DNA of 42,431 bases from Sulfuricurvum sp. (GCF_028712165.1 NZ_JAQTQR010000015.1:1-42431), one strand, 5' to 3'. Counted from the first letter of the stretch, positions 17,060 through 27,305 are shown. Numbers and translations are program-made. Notes: generated by a model from the letters alone, not told the origin.

Positions 17060-17091
17060 CCGCTTTGCGGACTTGCCCAGCGTTATGCTGG
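17060..17091 (-). promoter_or_regulatory. paired hairpins in the rpmI-rplT spacer, possible L20 target
   Basis: CCGC-TTT-GCGG (17060-17070) and CCAGC-GTTAT-GCTGG (17077-17091) are two short adjacent stems in the 93-bp gap before rplT. L20 represses its operon in E. coli and Bacillus by binding folded mRNA in this neighbourhood, so a regulatory role is possible. The match here is only positional. Confidence 0.35.
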
Positions 17092-17105
17092 AGGGTTAAT
17101 AGGTT

Positions 17106-17300
17106 TTAGCCTACGATCATTTTTTTGATGCTTTTAACATCAACAGCTGCAACCACTTTTGGTGCATTTTGCCCACGACGAGTTCCTGCATCTTGTTTAG
17201 TCAAAATATGACTACGGAATGCAGAACCACGTTTAACAGTGCCGTTTTTCTTTACTTTGAAGCGTTTAACCGCCCCTTTAACTGATTTCATTTTTGGCAT
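17106..17300 (-). CDS. rpmI: 50S ribosomal protein L35
   Basis: A 64-residue basic protein of typical length: [15 protein letters not shown] start, [12 protein letters not shown] middle. It is a component of the large subunit, located between infC and rplT as in most bacteria. GAAAGGATC precedes the ATG. Confidence 0.97.
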   Translation of the reverse strand: MPKMKSVKGAVKRFKVKKNGTVKRGSAFRSHILTKQDAGTRRGQNAPKVVAAVDVKSIKKMIVG

Positions 17301-17386
17301 CGGCTTGATCCTTTCGCAAAAATTCTCTAAACGAGACGCGGATTATACCATAAAAAAGCTTTTTCTTGATTGATATCTAAAGGAGG

Positions 17387-17408
17387 TTCTCATGCATTTG
17401 CATGAGAA
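17387..17408. repeat. 10-bp perfect inverted repeat between infC and rpmI
   Basis: TTCTCATGCA, two T residues, TGCATGAGAA. The hairpin lies in the 128-bp infC-rpmI gap, close to the infC stop. It may stabilise or end the infC transcript or form part of an L20 leader. The same spot reads AAAGGAGG plus ATG on the plus strand, which I treat as coincidence. Confidence 0.6.
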
Positions 17409-17428
17409 AGGAGAAAATAGGTAATACC

Positions 17429-17956
17429 TTATTTTTTATCGTCTTTTTTCGGATGGATCATCATATTACAATAACGCCCTTCCATTGCCGGAGCTTTATA
17501 CATCGTTCCGATATCTTCAACCATAGGCCAAACTCGTTGTAATACCGCTACAGCGGATTCAGGATGCGCCATTTCACGACCGCGTAAGAATACACGAAAG
17601 TGAACGTGCTTGCCCTCTTCTAGGAACTCACGTGCATGTTTTACTTTATAGCTGACATCATTATCCGCAATTTTAACCGAAAGTTTGATCTCTTTGACCT
17701 CTACCTTCGTTTGCTTTTTACGTGCCTCTTTTTTCTTTTTCTCTTCTTGGTAATGAAACTTACCGTAGTCCATGATTTTTGCGACAGGGGGTTTCGCATC
17801 CGGAGAGATGAGAACTAAATCCAGTCCCAGTTCGTTTGCTTTGTTCATCGCCTCATTGATTGAGATGATACCTAATGCTTCACCGCCGTCAACAACGCAG
17901 CGTACTTCAGGGACCCTGATCTCTTCGTTCATCAGGACTCGGTCTTGTTTTTTAAT
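17429..17956 (-). CDS. infC: translation initiation factor IF-3, non-AUG start
   Basis: The protein is IF-3 (about 175 residues): [10 protein letters not shown], then [31 protein letters not shown], the family signature. No ATG lies at the expected start. The thrS stop and the infC start read TTTTGATTAAAAAA, so candidates are ATT (17954-17956, overlapping the thrS TGA by one base) or TTG (17957-17959). ATT-AAA matches the well-known E. coli infC start, where IF-3 discriminates against its own AUU codon to autoregulate. GAGG lies 10 nt upstream. An internal ATG nine codons in is possible but would remove conserved N-terminal residues. Confidence 0.93.
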   Translation of the reverse strand: MKKQDRVLMNEEIRVPEVRCVVDGGEALGIISINEAMNKANELGLDLVLISPDAKPPVAKIMDYGKFHYQEEKKKKEARKKQTKVEVKEIKLSVKIADNDVSYKVKHAREFLEEGKHVHFRVFLRGREMAHPESAVAVLQRVWPMVEDIGTMYKAPAMEGRYCNMMIHPKKDDKK

Positions 17957-19764
17957 CAAAAATGTACCTCATTAATTTTTTGTTTAACCATTGCCAAGAA
18001 ATCTTCTTCGCTCAGATTATATTGTTCACGTTTGCGTCGATCACGCACCGCAATACTTTTGTTAGTAACCTCTTCATCACCTAAAACGATGATCATAGGC
18101 ACACGTCCTTTTTCCGCTGTACGGATACGTTTGTTGAGACTTTCATTTTTATCGAAAATCTCAAAATCAGCACCCAAATCGATCAATTTATCGGCCAATT
18201 CACGTGCGTACGCTTCGTGTGCAGGGGCGATCGGAACGATCGCAACCTGCGTCGGAGCGATAAACATCGGGAATTCCCCAGCGTAATGCTCCGTCAATAT
18301 ACCAACAAAACGCTCAAACGAACCTAAAATTGCTCGGTGAATCATAACCGGCTGGATTTTAGCGTTCTCTTCACCGTTGTATTCAAGTTCGAAACGTGCC
18401 GGTAAATTGAAATCAAGCTGGATCGTACCGCATTGCCATTCACGCCCGATAGCATCGGTAATTTTGATATCGATTTTAGGGCCGTAGAATGCTCCGCCCC
18501 CCTCGTCGATCTCGTACGAAAGATTATTTTTATCCATTGCTGTTTTCAGAGCATTAGTCGAAATTTCCCATACTGCGTCATCACCGACCGCTTTTTCAGG
18601 CTTGGTCGAAATCATCATTTTATAATTGAACTCAAACGTCTTCATGATTTTATCGACGAAATCAACAACTTCAATGATCTGCTGCTCAATCTGATCGGTC
18701 GTACAGAAAATGTGAGCATCGTCTTGGGTAAATTCACGGACACGGAATAAACCATGAAGCGCCCCCGTCATCTCATGACGGTGAACCACGCCATACTCAA
18801 AATATTTGAGCGGAAGGTCACGGTATGAATGCAAGTCATGTTCATACACTTTGATGTGACCGACACAGTTCATCGGCTTAACCCCGAATTCGAGTTCATC
18901 GATATTGGTGAAATACATGTTTTCACCGTAGTTTTGATAATGACCTGAAACTTTCCACAAATCACTTCGGAGCATTTCGGGACCGCGAACCGGCTCATAT
19001 CCTCGTTTACGATGTGCTTTAAAAAGGAGTTGCTCCAAACGTGAACGCATACGTGCACCGGCCGGAAGCCAGATTGGGAAACCTGCTCCAACCTCTTCAC
19101 GGAAAGTGAAGAGTTTCATCTCGGCACCGATTTTACGATGATCACGTTTTTCCGCTTCCGCCATTTGATCAAGATATGCTTTGAGCGATTCTTTATCGGC
19201 AAATGCAATACCGTAGATGCGGGTTAGCATTTCGTTTTTACTGTCACCGCCGAGATAGGCACCGGAGATTTTGGTCAATTTAAAATGACGAATCAAACCA
19301 ACACTCGGTAAATGCGGTCCACGGCAGAGGTCTTCAAACTCACCTTGCTTATAGATCGTGACCGTATCGCTCGGAATACGGTCCATAACCGCTTGTTTCA
19401 AATGATCATTCGCAAATTTTGCTCGTGCTTCGTCTTTGGTAATTTCATAACGTTCGATCTTCTCTTTGCCTTTGGCAATCTCGAGCATTTTTTTCTCAAT
19501 CGTTTTGAGATCTTCTTCATTGAGCGTTTCATTAACTTTAAAATCGTAATAAAAGCCCTCTTTTACCGTCGGTCCGACAAAAAATTTAGCATCAGTATAA
19601 AGTGCCTTGATCGCTTCAGCCATCAAGTGAGCACAGGAATGTCGAATTACTTCGAGAGACTCGGGGGAGTTGTCATAAACAATCTCTTGACCCGTAATTC
19701 CAAGTGCCCCAGCAGTTTGTAAATCGATTATCTGATCGTCATGTTTGATCGCAATAATATCCAT
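17956..19764 (-). CDS. thrS: threonyl-tRNA synthetase
   Basis: A class II synthetase of 602 residues, about 40 shorter than E. coli ThrRS because the N-terminal TGS region is reduced to roughly 40 residues. Present are the editing-domain [11 protein letters not shown] and CRGPHLP, the catalytic zinc region with [12 protein letters not shown], the class II motif 2 [21 protein letters not shown] and the C-terminal anticodon-binding domain (VAIVPIAP). It is the first gene of thrS-infC-rpmI-rplT, and GAGG precedes the ATG. Confidence 0.98.
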   Translation of the reverse strand: MDIIAIKHDDQIIDLQTAGALGITGQEIVYDNSPESLEVIRHSCAHLMAEAIKALYTDAKFFVGPTVKEGFYYDFKVNETLNEEDLKTIEKKMLEIAKGKEKIERYEITKDEARAKFANDHLKQAVMDRIPSDTVTIYKQGEFEDLCRGPHLPSVGLIRHFKLTKISGAYLGGDSKNEMLTRIYGIAFADKESLKAYLDQMAEAEKRDHRKIGAEMKLFTFREEVGAGFPIWLPAGARMRSRLEQLLFKAHRKRGYEPVRGPEMLRSDLWKVSGHYQNYGENMYFTNIDELEFGVKPMNCVGHIKVYEHDLHSYRDLPLKYFEYGVVHRHEMTGALHGLFRVREFTQDDAHIFCTTDQIEQQIIEVVDFVDKIMKTFEFNYKMMISTKPEKAVGDDAVWEISTNALKTAMDKNNLSYEIDEGGGAFYGPKIDIKITDAIGREWQCGTIQLDFNLPARFELEYNGEENAKIQPVMIHRAILGSFERFVGILTEHYAGEFPMFIAPTQVAIVPIAPAHEAYARELADKLIDLGADFEIFDKNESLNKRIRTAEKGRVPMIIVLGDEEVTNKSIAVRDRRKREQYNLSEEDFLAMVKQKINEVHF

Positions 19765-19870
19765 TGGGGTGCCTCGTATGAGAAAATATCGCGGATTATA
19801 CGGGATTGTTGATTGGTTTACGATTAAAAAATAAAAGTGGTACTATTTTTGAGGAAAATAATGAGAAAAA

Positions 19871-19946
19871 TGGTGGTCCCAACAGGACTCGAACCTGTGA
19901 CCACTACCTTGTCGAGGTAGTGCTCTACCAACTGAGCTATAAGACC
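19871..19946 (-). tRNA. tRNA-Val(GAC)
   Basis: A complete 76-nt cloverleaf on the minus strand: acceptor GGTCTTA pairs with TGGGACC (two G-T pairs), the D-arm contains AGCTCAGTTGGTAGAGC, the anticodon loop CTCGACA gives GAC, the T-arm GGTTCGAGTCC is standard, discriminator A and an encoded CCA follow. Confidence 0.97.
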
Positions 19947-19998
19947 ATCACAATTAATGCAAGAGCGAAATTATAGCCGTGCAGAAGTTAAAAGTCAC

Positions 19999-20442
19999 TT
20001 AACTTTTACACATCTGTGGGCGAAAGTTCAAAATCATCAACGCAATAACGGCGATATCGATCATTACATCGGCAAAATTAAAGACGGCGAAATTAAATCC
20101 GCAATGCCAATAAACGTAATCCACCACTCCACCATGGATAAAACGATCCGCCACATTGGAGAGTCCAGCACCCACCATAATACCTACAGGAATGAGATAA
20201 CACGTTTTTTTTAGCCAAAGTGTATAGCCGATTACTCCCGATAACAATGCAAGCTGAATCCATTTCAACGCTTCGTCTAAAAAAGCGAACATTGAAAAAG
20301 CGACCCCTTTGTTAAACACTAATATCAGGTCAATACATTGGGTATTGAGTCGAAACCCGCCTAGAAAAATTGATTTAATCGCTTGATCGATGAGCAAAAC
20401 ACTGCTCATCACCAACAATAAAACAACAATCGACCTAACCAT
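19999..20442 (-). CDS. lspA: lipoprotein signal peptidase (signal peptidase II)
   Basis: A 147-residue inner-membrane aspartyl protease with four transmembrane helices that removes signal peptides from prolipoproteins. Catalytic aspartates are D99 in [16 protein letters not shown] and D125 in FNFADVMID, both in their conserved contexts. The start overlaps glmM by 8 bp, so the two form an operon, a pairing I recall from related genomes. Confidence 0.97.
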   Translation of the reverse strand: MVRSIVVLLLVMSSVLLIDQAIKSIFLGGFRLNTQCIDLILVFNKGVAFSMFAFLDEALKWIQLALLSGVIGYTLWLKKTCYLIPVGIMVGAGLSNVADRFIHGGVVDYVYWHCGFNFAVFNFADVMIDIAVIALMILNFRPQMCKS

Positions 20443-21775
20443 TCAATGCCTTTTCAAAAAAGCTTACCATCTCATCCATCGCTTTTTCCATTACTTTCGC
20501 ATCTTTTCCTTCGAGTAAAATACGAAGTTTATTCTCCGTACCGGAATAGCGGATAAGGTGGCGCATATGTGAGGCTTCGATTTCTGCAAGTTTTTCATCC
20601 AGCCCTTTAATTTGTTCAAGCGGTTTTTTAGTTTTGACTTTGATATTCACCAATTTTTGGGGATACAATTTAAACGGTCGAAGGATTTTACTCGCTTTTT
20701 CACCTGAAGTAATCATCAACGATAATACCTGTAATGCACTCACCAATCCATCGCCGGTTTTAGCAAAATCATGCAAAATAATATGTCCGCTTTGCTCACC
20801 GCCGAAGTTAATACCGTATTCACGCATCATTTCAAGTACATATTTATCTCCGACACTAGAGCGGTAGAGTTTAAGTCCGTTGGCATTTAACATATCTTCT
20901 AGCGCCTGATTACTCATTACGGTTGCAACGATTCCATCGCCCTTAAGTGCTCCGTTTCGTTGCAAAAACAAACTTAATGCACCCAAAATCTGATCACCGT
21001 CGACCTCATCCCCTTTCTCATCGATTACGATTAGCCGGTCGGCATCGCCATCCAGAGCCAAACCGATATCAGCCCGATATTGCTTGACCGCACTACGGAG
21101 GTCTTTGGTATGCATCGCACCGCACCCTTCGTTAATATTAAATCCATTAGGTTTATCATGAAGAACGATTACTTCAGCACCCAACTCTTCCAATACGGTA
21201 GGTCCTACGCGGTATCCTGCACCATTGGCAGCATCTAAAACAATGCGCAATCCGTGAAGAGTCAAATCACTTGAAAATGAATTTTTTAGATGTACGATAT
21301 AGCGTCCGATAACATCATCAATCCGCTTTGCTGCACCCAGTTGCTTTCCGGTCACTTGTGCTTCATGTACAGCTGCCGTATCGTTAGCAATTGCTTCGAT
21401 CTGTGCTTCAACCTCTTCGGAAAGTTTGTTACCGTGAGAATCAAAAAATTTGATCCCGTTATCTTCGAAAGGATTATGGCTCGCAGAAATCATGATCCCG
21501 GCATCACAGCGCATATTTTTGGTCAAAAATGCAATTGCCGGTGTCGGCATAGGTCCGATTTGTATCACATCATACCCTACAGCCGTTAATCCGCTGACGA
21601 TAGCATTCTCAATCATATAGCCGCTTCTACGAGTATCTTTCCCGACCAGAATTTTTTTGGTTCCTGAGTGATCTCGGAAATAAACTCCTGCTGCCATTGC
21701 TACACGCATTGCCAATCCGGCACTTAAAAATGAGCCGGCTTCCCCCCGTACTCCATCCGTTCCAAACAATTTCAT
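20435..21775 (-). CDS. glmM: phosphoglucosamine mutase
   Basis: A 446-residue alpha-D-phosphohexomutase that makes glucosamine-1-phosphate for peptidoglycan and LPS. Present are [12 protein letters not shown] at the N-terminus, the phosphoserine loop MISASHNP with S99, the metal-binding ALDGDADRL, the sugar-binding GGEQSGHI and the phosphate-binding [12 protein letters not shown]. It is divergent from rpsT. Confidence 0.98.
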   Translation of the reverse strand: MKLFGTDGVRGEAGSFLSAGLAMRVAMAAGVYFRDHSGTKKILVGKDTRRSGYMIENAIVSGLTAVGYDVIQIGPMPTPAIAFLTKNMRCDAGIMISASHNPFEDNGIKFFDSHGNKLSEEVEAQIEAIANDTAAVHEAQVTGKQLGAAKRIDDVIGRYIVHLKNSFSSDLTLHGLRIVLDAANGAGYRVGPTVLEELGAEVIVLHDKPNGFNINEGCGAMHTKDLRSAVKQYRADIGLALDGDADRLIVIDEKGDEVDGDQILGALSLFLQRNGALKGDGIVATVMSNQALEDMLNANGLKLYRSSVGDKYVLEMMREYGINFGGEQSGHIILHDFAKTGDGLVSALQVLSLMITSGEKASKILRPFKLYPQKLVNIKVKTKKPLEQIKGLDEKLAEIEASHMRHLIRYSGTENKLRILLEGKDAKVMEKAMDEMVSFFEKALNG

Positions 21776-21848
21776 TCCGTTTTCTCCCTAAAATAATCGT
21801 AATTCTATTACACTCTATAAAATTTAACTTAATTTTAATTATCTTTAA

Positions 21849-21862
21849 GGTAGTATTCTACC
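21849..21862. repeat. small inverted repeat in the glmM/rpsT spacer
   Basis: GGTAG-TATT-CTACC lies 30 bp before the rpsT ATG in the 116-bp divergent spacer. It overlaps a -10-like TAGTAT, so it could be an operator or a short leader hairpin of rpsT. The rest of the spacer is AT-rich with no other visible signal. Confidence 0.35.
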
Positions 21863-21891
21863 CTAAAAAAAATTCGACAAGGATAAATGCC

Positions 21892-22158
21892 ATGGCAAAC
21901 CATAAGTCAGCATTGAAACGTATCCGTCAGACGGAAAAGCGTACTGAACGCAACCGATTCTATCGCACACGTATTAAAAACATTGTTAAAGCAGTTCGTA
22001 CTGCAGTAGATGCAGGAAACAAAGAAGAAGCGAAAGCTGCTCTTGTCATTGCTAACGCAAACTTACACAAATATGTTAGCAAAGGTGTCTTGAAAAAAGA
22101 GACTGCTGCTCGTAAAGTAAGTCGTCTTCACCTCGCTGTTAACGCAATCGCAGCCTAA
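21892..22158 (+). CDS. rpsT: 30S ribosomal protein S20
   Basis: An 88-residue basic helical protein with the S20 pattern: [13 protein letters not shown] start, [10 protein letters not shown], and [18 protein letters not shown] near the end. The start is the ATG in ccATGgcaaac, with AAGGA 7 nt upstream. An earlier in-frame extension lacks S20 homology, and the ATG five bases before is out of frame. It is followed by prfA, the usual neighbour in this phylum. Confidence 0.98.
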   Translation: MANHKSALKRIRQTEKRTERNRFYRTRIKNIVKAVRTAVDAGNKEEAKAALVIANANLHKYVSKGVLKKETAARKVSRLHLAVNAIAA

Positions 22159-22163
22159 GCCTG

Positions 22164-22186
22164 ACCCCTCTGGGGTAGCTTTTCTC
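22164..22186 (+). terminator. terminator-like hairpin between rpsT and prfA
   Basis: ACCCC, loop TCT, GGGGT, followed by AGCTTTTCTC. The stem is short but GC-only at its core. It may let S20 be made in excess over RF1. Confidence 0.6.
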
Positions 22187-22226
22187 TTCTAAATTTTCTC
22201 AAAACGCCTCTTTTAGGACCACGCTT

Positions 22227-23294
22227 ATGTTATCCGACAAACTCACCCCTTTTATCAACCGTTACAACGAATTGACCGAACTTCTAAGTTCACCCGATAT
22301 TGGTAATGACATCAAAAGGATGACAGATCTTTCCAAAGAACAATCTGCTATTCAAGCCATTGTAACCAAGGCAACCGAGTACAAAAAACTCCTTGATGAT
22401 ATCGAAGAAAACAAATCGCTTGCGTTTGATGCTGAACTCGGTGAACTTGCGAAAGAAGAACTTCGCAGTCTTGAACCGATGGTTGCACCGCTCGAAGAAG
22501 AGATCAAAAAACTCCTTATTCCTGCCGATCCGAACGATAAACGCAATATTTATATTGAATTGCGTGCAGGAACCGGAGGAGATGAAGCGGCTATTTTTGT
22601 CGGAGATTTGTTTAACGCCTATGTCCGCTATGCGGATGTTAAAGGATGGAAAATTGAGTTGATGAGCTCCAGCCCCTCTGATGCGGGCGGATATAAAGAG
22701 ATTATTGCCCTAATCAAAGGTGAGCAGGTTTACTCACGACTCAAATACGAAGCGGGAACCCACCGAGTACAGCGTGTTCCTGCTACTGAGTCGCAAGGGC
22801 GTGTTCATACCTCGGCCATTACCGTTGCCGTTATGCCGGAAGTCGATGATGTTGAGATCAATATCAATGAAAGTGATCTCAAAATTGACGTTATGCGCTC
22901 AAGCGGATGCGGAGGGCAAAGTGTCAATACCACCGACTCCGCAGTTCGTATTACCCATATCCCAAGCGGTATCGTTGTCAATAACCAAGATGAGAAATCA
23001 CAGCATAAGAATAAAGACAAAGCGATGAAAATTCTCAAAGCCCGCCTGTATGAGATGCAGATTCAAGAAGCAAAAGAAAAAGAGATGAATGAGCGTAAAG
23101 AACAAGTGGGAACGGGGGATCGCTCAGGTCGTATCCGAACCTACAACTACCCGCAAAACCGTATCTCGGATCACCGAATCACCCTTACCCTCTACCGTCT
23201 CGATGAGATTATGCAGGGGGGATTGATGGATGATATTATTGAGCCGTTGATCGCCGATGCTCAGGCACAGATTATGGAAAGAGCGGGATTATAA
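22227..23294 (+). CDS. prfA: peptide chain release factor 1
   Basis: A 355-residue class I release factor that reads UAA and UAG. The catalytic GGQ is at 229-231 ([10 protein letters not shown]), and the tripeptide anticodon is P185-A186-T187 (RVPATESQG), which marks RF1 rather than RF2 (SPF). The 3' end overlaps the convergent dapF by 6 bp. Confidence 0.98.
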   Translation: MLSDKLTPFINRYNELTELLSSPDIGNDIKRMTDLSKEQSAIQAIVTKATEYKKLLDDIEENKSLAFDAELGELAKEELRSLEPMVAPLEEEIKKLLIPADPNDKRNIYIELRAGTGGDEAAIFVGDLFNAYVRYADVKGWKIELMSSSPSDAGGYKEIIALIKGEQVYSRLKYEAGTHRVQRVPATESQGRVHTSAITVAVMPEVDDVEININESDLKIDVMRSSGCGGQSVNTTDSAVRITHIPSGIVVNNQDEKSQHKNKDKAMKILKARLYEMQIQEAKEKEMNERKEQVGTGDRSGRIRTYNYPQNRISDHRITLTLYRLDEIMQGGLMDDIIEPLIADAQAQIMERAGL

Positions 23295-24038
23295 TCGCCA
23301 AAGGGTCTCAAATGTCCCTTTGACTTCCCCTTTAAATGTTATCGTCCCCTCATCAAGTCCAAGATATAGCGTCTCTCCACTTTTAGGATACACACGCGCA
23401 TTATCCGAGACCATACCCTCAATAGAAGCACGATAGAAACACGCCGCCATACCTGTTCCACACGCTAATGTCTCATCTTCTACACCACGTTCATAGGTAC
23501 GAACACGAATCGAGCCATTGCTCTCTACATGGGCAATATTGACATTTGCATTGTATTTATGTCGAAGCTCTCTCGCCATCGCTATATCAAAATGATCCAT
23601 TCTGGCATCAAATGTTACGAGATGAGGAACACCCGTATCGAGAAGCCACCACGTCATCTCATACTCTGTGATAGCATCATTGATAACGAGCGGCGGAGTC
23701 AAATCGCTTTGAACCATATCTCCCTCAACGGCGGCTTTTATCACACCTGCACCCGTCAAGAACTCCATATTCTCGCCTGCCAATCCGAAACGGTATGCAT
23801 AATGGGCGCATGCACGGCTTCCGTTTCCGCACATCGAGGCAGTGGAACCGTCGGCGTTATAAAATTCCCATTCAAAATCATGCTGTTCATGCGGAAGAAT
23901 GATAATTAACCCATCTGCTCCGATACCGTTTTGACGGTCACAGAGAGTTCGGGCAAGTCCGGAGCGATCTGCTCCATGAAAAGCATGAAAGATAACAAAA
24001 TCATTACCGCTCGCACAGTATTTGGCAATTTGTAGCAT
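23289..24038 (-). CDS. dapF: diaminopimelate epimerase
   Basis: A 249-residue PLP-independent epimerase converting LL-DAP to meso-DAP for lysine and peptidoglycan. The two active-site cysteines are C70 (MCGNGSRA) and C193 (LACGTGMAA). The protein is somewhat shorter than the E. coli enzyme (274) but has both halves. It is followed by coaE upstream in the same orientation with a 31-bp gap. Confidence 0.97.
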   Translation of the reverse strand: MLQIAKYCASGNDFVIFHAFHGADRSGLARTLCDRQNGIGADGLIIILPHEQHDFEWEFYNADGSTASMCGNGSRACAHYAYRFGLAGENMEFLTGAGVIKAAVEGDMVQSDLTPPLVINDAITEYEMTWWLLDTGVPHLVTFDARMDHFDIAMARELRHKYNANVNIAHVESNGSIRVRTYERGVEDETLACGTGMAACFYRASIEGMVSDNARVYPKSGETLYLGLDEGTITFKGEVKGTFETLWRL

Positions 24039-24069
24039 GGTAATCCTTTGGGATTAATAATTAATGCAA

Positions 24070-24675
24070 TTATACCTTAGGAGCGGGATAGAGTGCTTTA
24101 ATCGTTTCAACAAAATGTTCACACTCTTTCTGAAGGTGTTTTAAATTAGAGGAATTATCGATCACCCATGTGGCACGGGCTTTTTTCTCCTCTATGTCCA
24201 TTTGACTTTCAATACGATTCAAGGATTCTTCTTCAGAAAGACTATCACGTTTCATAAAGCGCTCCAGTTGAAGTGTTTTTGGAGCATAAACAACAATGGA
24301 GTTTTGTATCGGATAGGATGATGTTTCGAAAAAAAGAGGGATTTCCACCAAATACGGATAACCAAGACGATCTTGTTTTTCACTTTCTTCTTCGATCTTG
24401 GCACGAATTTTCGGATGTAAAAAGGATTCAAGCTCTTTTTTTACTGCAGAGTTTGAAAATACTATTTTCCCTAGTGCAGGGCGATCAACTTTACCATTTT
24501 TTACAAAATTTGTACCAAATCGTTCAATAACCCATGCACTGTTCTCATCCAAAATTTGATGACTAATCGAATCTGCATTAATTCCACGGATTCCATTTAA
24601 CTTCAATAATGAAGCAACAGTACTTTTCCCAGTAGCGATCCCTCCGGTTAATGCGATAGCGTACTTAAAAGCCAT
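24070..24675 (-). CDS. coaE: dephospho-CoA kinase
   Basis: A 201-residue P-loop kinase for the last step of coenzyme A synthesis. The nucleotide loop ALTGGIATGKSTVA is at the N-terminus, followed by NADSISHQIL and the HPKIR and VEIPLFFE segments of the family. The ATG abuts the stop of the SpeE-like gene (1-bp overlap), and dapF follows, so speE-like-coaE-dapF appears to be one operon. Confidence 0.96.
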   Translation of the reverse strand: MAFKYAIALTGGIATGKSTVASLLKLNGIRGINADSISHQILDENSAWVIERFGTNFVKNGKVDRPALGKIVFSNSAVKKELESFLHPKIRAKIEEESEKQDRLGYPYLVEIPLFFETSSYPIQNSIVVYAPKTLQLERFMKRDSLSEEESLNRIESQMDIEEKKARATWVIDNSSNLKHLQKECEHFVETIKALYPAPKV

Positions 24676-25229
24676 TAGTTACGGATGATTCCCAAATAGT
24701 TTTTGCGAACATATTGCGGCATTGCAAACGCTGCAACATGAATATCACAATTATAGTATTGATGCCCTTCGAGCAGATCACTGCGTTGTAAAATCAAATC
24801 CGCCGTCGGATGGTACTCTTTTGAACAAAGCAAGAGCGTAGAACCGTCTTCGAGGTGATACGGCATAATGATTTTAAAATAATTCCCTAAAATCTGCATT
24901 AGTTTTGTGTTCGCACTCACATCATCCAAATCGGGATGTTTTAAAACCATCAGCGCATCATCTTTTAAAATACGGTTTACGTGGGCATATACGGCACTGT
25001 CATTGCTAATGACATCTAACATAACGACATCGAGACTTTTATCTGCTACGTTTCGTAACGACTCGAGTGCATTACTGCTATCAACAACTGCTAAATGAAT
25101 ATCGCGATAACGGCCAAGCTCATCTTTGAACAAATCACTATTCTCCGTTGCTAACAAAACGGAAGAAGGATTTTTATGCGTACACATAGGGACGTGTACC
25201 ATCATTTCGGGATAAATAAATGTTTTCAT
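24675..25229 (-). CDS. shortened spermidine synthase-like protein (SpeE family)
   Basis: A 184-residue protein that starts at YPEMMVHVPMCTHKNPSSVLL, the point where full SpeE proteins enter the Rossmann methyltransferase-like domain. It ends with YYNCDIHVAAFAMPQYV, the classic SpeE C-terminal segment (YYN, H, A-F-x-x-P). The N-terminal beta-strand domain (about 60-70 residues) is missing, and the SAM-binding glycine loop (usually GGGDGG) is replaced by ATENSD. Aminopropyl transfer is therefore doubtful, although epsilonproteobacterial SpeE is known to be divergent. It is the first gene of the coaE-dapF operon. Confidence 0.75.
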   Translation of the reverse strand: MKTFIYPEMMVHVPMCTHKNPSSVLLATENSDLFKDELGRYRDIHLAVVDSSNALESLRNVADKSLDVVMLDVISNDSAVYAHVNRILKDDALMVLKHPDLDDVSANTKLMQILGNYFKIIMPYHLEDGSTLLLCSKEYHPTADLILQRSDLLEGHQYYNCDIHVAAFAMPQYVRKNYLGIIRN

Positions 25230-25345
25230 GAGTTGCGTTATCTCTTCTTTACGGAATTTTTGAGCGATTGTAACACGCTGAGATTAAAAGGGTTTGAATA
25301 TTCCAGCTATCTTTTAACATTAAAGCTTCTGGTATTCCGTTTTGA

Positions 25346-25351
25346 TATAAT
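25346..25351 (+). promoter_or_regulatory. -10 box of the 67-residue membrane protein gene
   Basis: A consensus TATAAT lies 36 bp before the ATG, in the 158-bp divergent gap 25230-25387 that otherwise holds no recognisable feature. CGGAG precedes the ATG. Confidence 0.6.
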
Positions 25352-25387
25352 TTTACCAAAATTAATCCTATATATCACGGAGTTATA

Positions 25388-25591
25388 ATGTGTGCTGAAA
25401 AAATTCAACGCTTTTTGATGGCAATCGTCTTAACCGCGGCCATGCTTCTTTTTGCGAATAATCAAATGTTGTACGCAATGATTATACAAACTCTTGTAAT
25501 TGTGATGGTTGTCGTGTGGGCACTCTTTGATTTTTGTCCATCATTATGGGTATTTAAAAAAGTTTTCGGAAAATGTCCCCAAAAAGATTAA
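25388..25591 (+). CDS. small DUF2892-like membrane protein
   Basis: The 67-residue protein has two close hydrophobic spans (about 8-24 and 28-48) and a cysteine-containing basic tail (FDFCPSLWVFKKVFGKCP). Spacing and the NNQMLYAMIIQTL region resemble the YgaP-type transmembrane domain (DUF2892) found alone or fused to rhodanese in sulfur-metabolising bacteria. Function is unknown. It is monocistronic with its own promoter and is followed by purM. Confidence 0.7.
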   Translation: MCAEKIQRFLMAIVLTAAMLLFANNQMLYAMIIQTLVIVMVVVWALFDFCPSLWVFKKVFGKCPQKD

Positions 25592-25622
25592 TTCCCTAAA
25601 TTTCCCCTAACCACTCTTTCGT

Positions 25623-25628
25623 TATAAT
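25623..25628 (+). promoter_or_regulatory. -10 box of purM
   Basis: TATAAT, 29 bp before the purM ATG, with AAGGTGAGG as ribosome binding site. Confidence 0.55.
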
Positions 25629-25656
25629 CTCCTCACTATTTAAGGTGAGGAATCCC

Positions 25657-26652
25657 ATGAGCCAAATCAGCTATAAAGATGCCGGTGTCGATATTGATGC
25701 GGGTAACAGTTTTGTCGAAAATATCAAACCTCTTGTCAAATCAACGGCAATCCCCGGTGTTCTCGGCGGAATAGGATCTTTCGCAGGGGCATTTGAGCTT
25801 CCTACGGGCTACCGCGAACCGGTTATGCTTGCCGCAACAGACGGTGTAGGTACTAAGCTTAAACTTGCTATCGACTCAGGTATTCACAACACAGTCGGTA
25901 TCGATTTGGTCGCAATGTGCGTGAACGACCTTATCTGTAACTTTGGAACTCCCTCTTTCTTTCTTGATTACTATGCAACCGGCAAGCTTGATGTTGCCGC
26001 TGCAACAGCAGTAGTAAGCGGAATCGCAGAAGGATGCCGTCAGGCTGAATGTGCCCTCATCGGCGGTGAAACGGCAGAAATGCCGGGAATGTATCACTCC
26101 GATGATTACGATTTGGCAGGATTCGCCGTCGGTATCGGTGAAAAAAGCGAACTTGACCGCAGTAATAAAGTAGCTGCAGGTGATATTCTGATCGCGCTTC
26201 CGAGTTCAGGGCTCCACTCTAACGGGTTCTCTTTGGCACGTAAAGTGTTATTTGAAAAAATAGGGATGAAGTTTGAAGATGATTTCGAAGGAAAACCTCT
26301 GATTGAAACGCTTTTAACTCCGACACGTATCTATGTTAAAACCTTTAAAGCACTCAAAGATAAAATCCAAGCATTAGCACACATCACCGGCGGCGGAATC
26401 GTCGAAAACTTCCCTCGCGTTTTACCGGAAGGTTTGCGTGCTGTAATCACCGAATCTTCTATCCGTGTATTACCGATTTTTGAGCTCATCGGACAACACG
26501 TCGAACGCTCAGAAATGTTCCGTGCATTTAATATGGGGGTCGGAATGATCCTCGTAGTTAAAGAAGCGGATGTTGAGGATGTTCTTGCATCTACGGACGG
26601 CTATATTATCGGTCACCTCGAAGAAGGCAAGCGTGAAGCCGTACTTGTTTAA
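25657..26652 (+). CDS. purM: phosphoribosylformylglycinamidine cyclo-ligase (AIR synthetase)
   Basis: A 331-residue enzyme of the PurM/PurL/ThiL/SelD superfamily that closes the imidazole ring in purine synthesis. Present are [12 protein letters not shown], the [10 protein letters not shown] nucleotide loop, [12 protein letters not shown], and [17 protein letters not shown] use the ATG at 25657, because the in-frame GTG 12 bp earlier is part of the ribosome binding site. Confidence 0.97.
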   Translation: MSQISYKDAGVDIDAGNSFVENIKPLVKSTAIPGVLGGIGSFAGAFELPTGYREPVMLAATDGVGTKLKLAIDSGIHNTVGIDLVAMCVNDLICNFGTPSFFLDYYATGKLDVAAATAVVSGIAEGCRQAECALIGGETAEMPGMYHSDDYDLAGFAVGIGEKSELDRSNKVAAGDILIALPSSGLHSNGFSLARKVLFEKIGMKFEDDFEGKPLIETLLTPTRIYVKTFKALKDKIQALAHITGGGIVENFPRVLPEGLRAVITESSIRVLPIFELIGQHVERSEMFRAFNMGVGMILVVKEADVEDVLASTDGYIIGHLEEGKREAVLV

Positions 26653-26667
26653 ATAAACGCTCTCTCC

Positions 26668-26692
26668 ACTCATCTTGCGCTTTAAGATGAGT
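26668..26692 (+). terminator. hairpin after purM
   Basis: ACTCATCTT, 7-nt loop, AAGATGAGT: a perfect 9-bp stem 16 bp after the purM stop. No long U tract follows, so termination is likely but weak. The remainder of the 140-bp gap to the next gene is AT-rich. Confidence 0.5.
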
Positions 26693-26792
26693 CCCCATTT
26701 CTTCATTAAAACCAAGCTGTTCTTTTTCTATTAACATTTCTTTTGTGTTTATATATTATTATTCTATTACTATATGTTAAAAGGACTTTTAT

Positions 26793-27254
26793 ATGAAGGC
26801 TAAAACCATTGCCATCGCTGCAATAGCAGTCGCTGTAGGGATACAGTTTATTCCGTATGGCAAAGATCATACCAATCCTCCCGTTATGAGTGAACCACAA
26901 TGGGATTCTCCGAGAACGCAAGAGCTTTTTAACCGCGCTTGTGCCGCCTGCCACTCCAATGAAACAAAATACCCTTGGTACAGCAATGTAGCCCCTGTAT
27001 CATGGCTCCTAGCTCGTGATGTGGATGAAGGCCGTGAACATTTCAATGTCTCAATGTGGGGAATTCAAAAGAAAAATGAAGGCAAAGATGCCGCAAAAGA
27101 GGTACGCGAAGGTGATATGCCGCCATGGTTTTTCCTACCTACGCACCCTGAAGCCAGACTCAGCAGTACAGAGAAACAAGAGCTAATCAGCGGTTTGGAA
27201 AAAACATTCGGGAAAGAGGAAAAAGAAGGTAGTGAAGAGGGAGAAGAGAAGTAA
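26793..27254 (+). CDS. periplasmic haem-binding protein (Haem_bd, c-type)
   Basis: A 153-residue protein with an N-terminal signal or anchor helix (1-20), then a single c-type haem site C50-AA-C53-H54 inside [18 protein letters not shown]. The trailing [16 protein letters not shown] is the hallmark of the Haem_bd family. The tail is highly acidic ([14 protein letters not shown]). It is probably a periplasmic electron carrier or haem sensor. It is convergent with ccoG, a cbb3-oxidase maturation gene, although they are not co-transcribed. Confidence 0.88.
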   Translation: MKAKTIAIAAIAVAVGIQFIPYGKDHTNPPVMSEPQWDSPRTQELFNRACAACHSNETKYPWYSNVAPVSWLLARDVDEGREHFNVSMWGIQKKNEGKDAAKEVREGDMPPWFFLPTHPEARLSSTEKQELISGLEKTFGKEEKEGSEEGEEK

Positions 27255-27276
27255 TCATATCTTCTCCCTCTAAAAC

Positions 27277-27305
27277 AGGAGAGGATTAATCCCCTCCTTA
27301 ATTTT
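27277..27305 (+). terminator. terminator between the haem protein gene and ccoG
   Basis: AGGAGAGG, loop ATTAAT, CCCCTCCT (one A-C mismatch), followed by TAATTTTT. It overlaps the 3' end of ccoG. Confidence 0.6.

Noticed and set aside
25645-25656. GTG as start of purM
   Set aside because: The GTG is part of the AAGGTGAGG ribosome binding site, and the ATG at 25657 matches family length.
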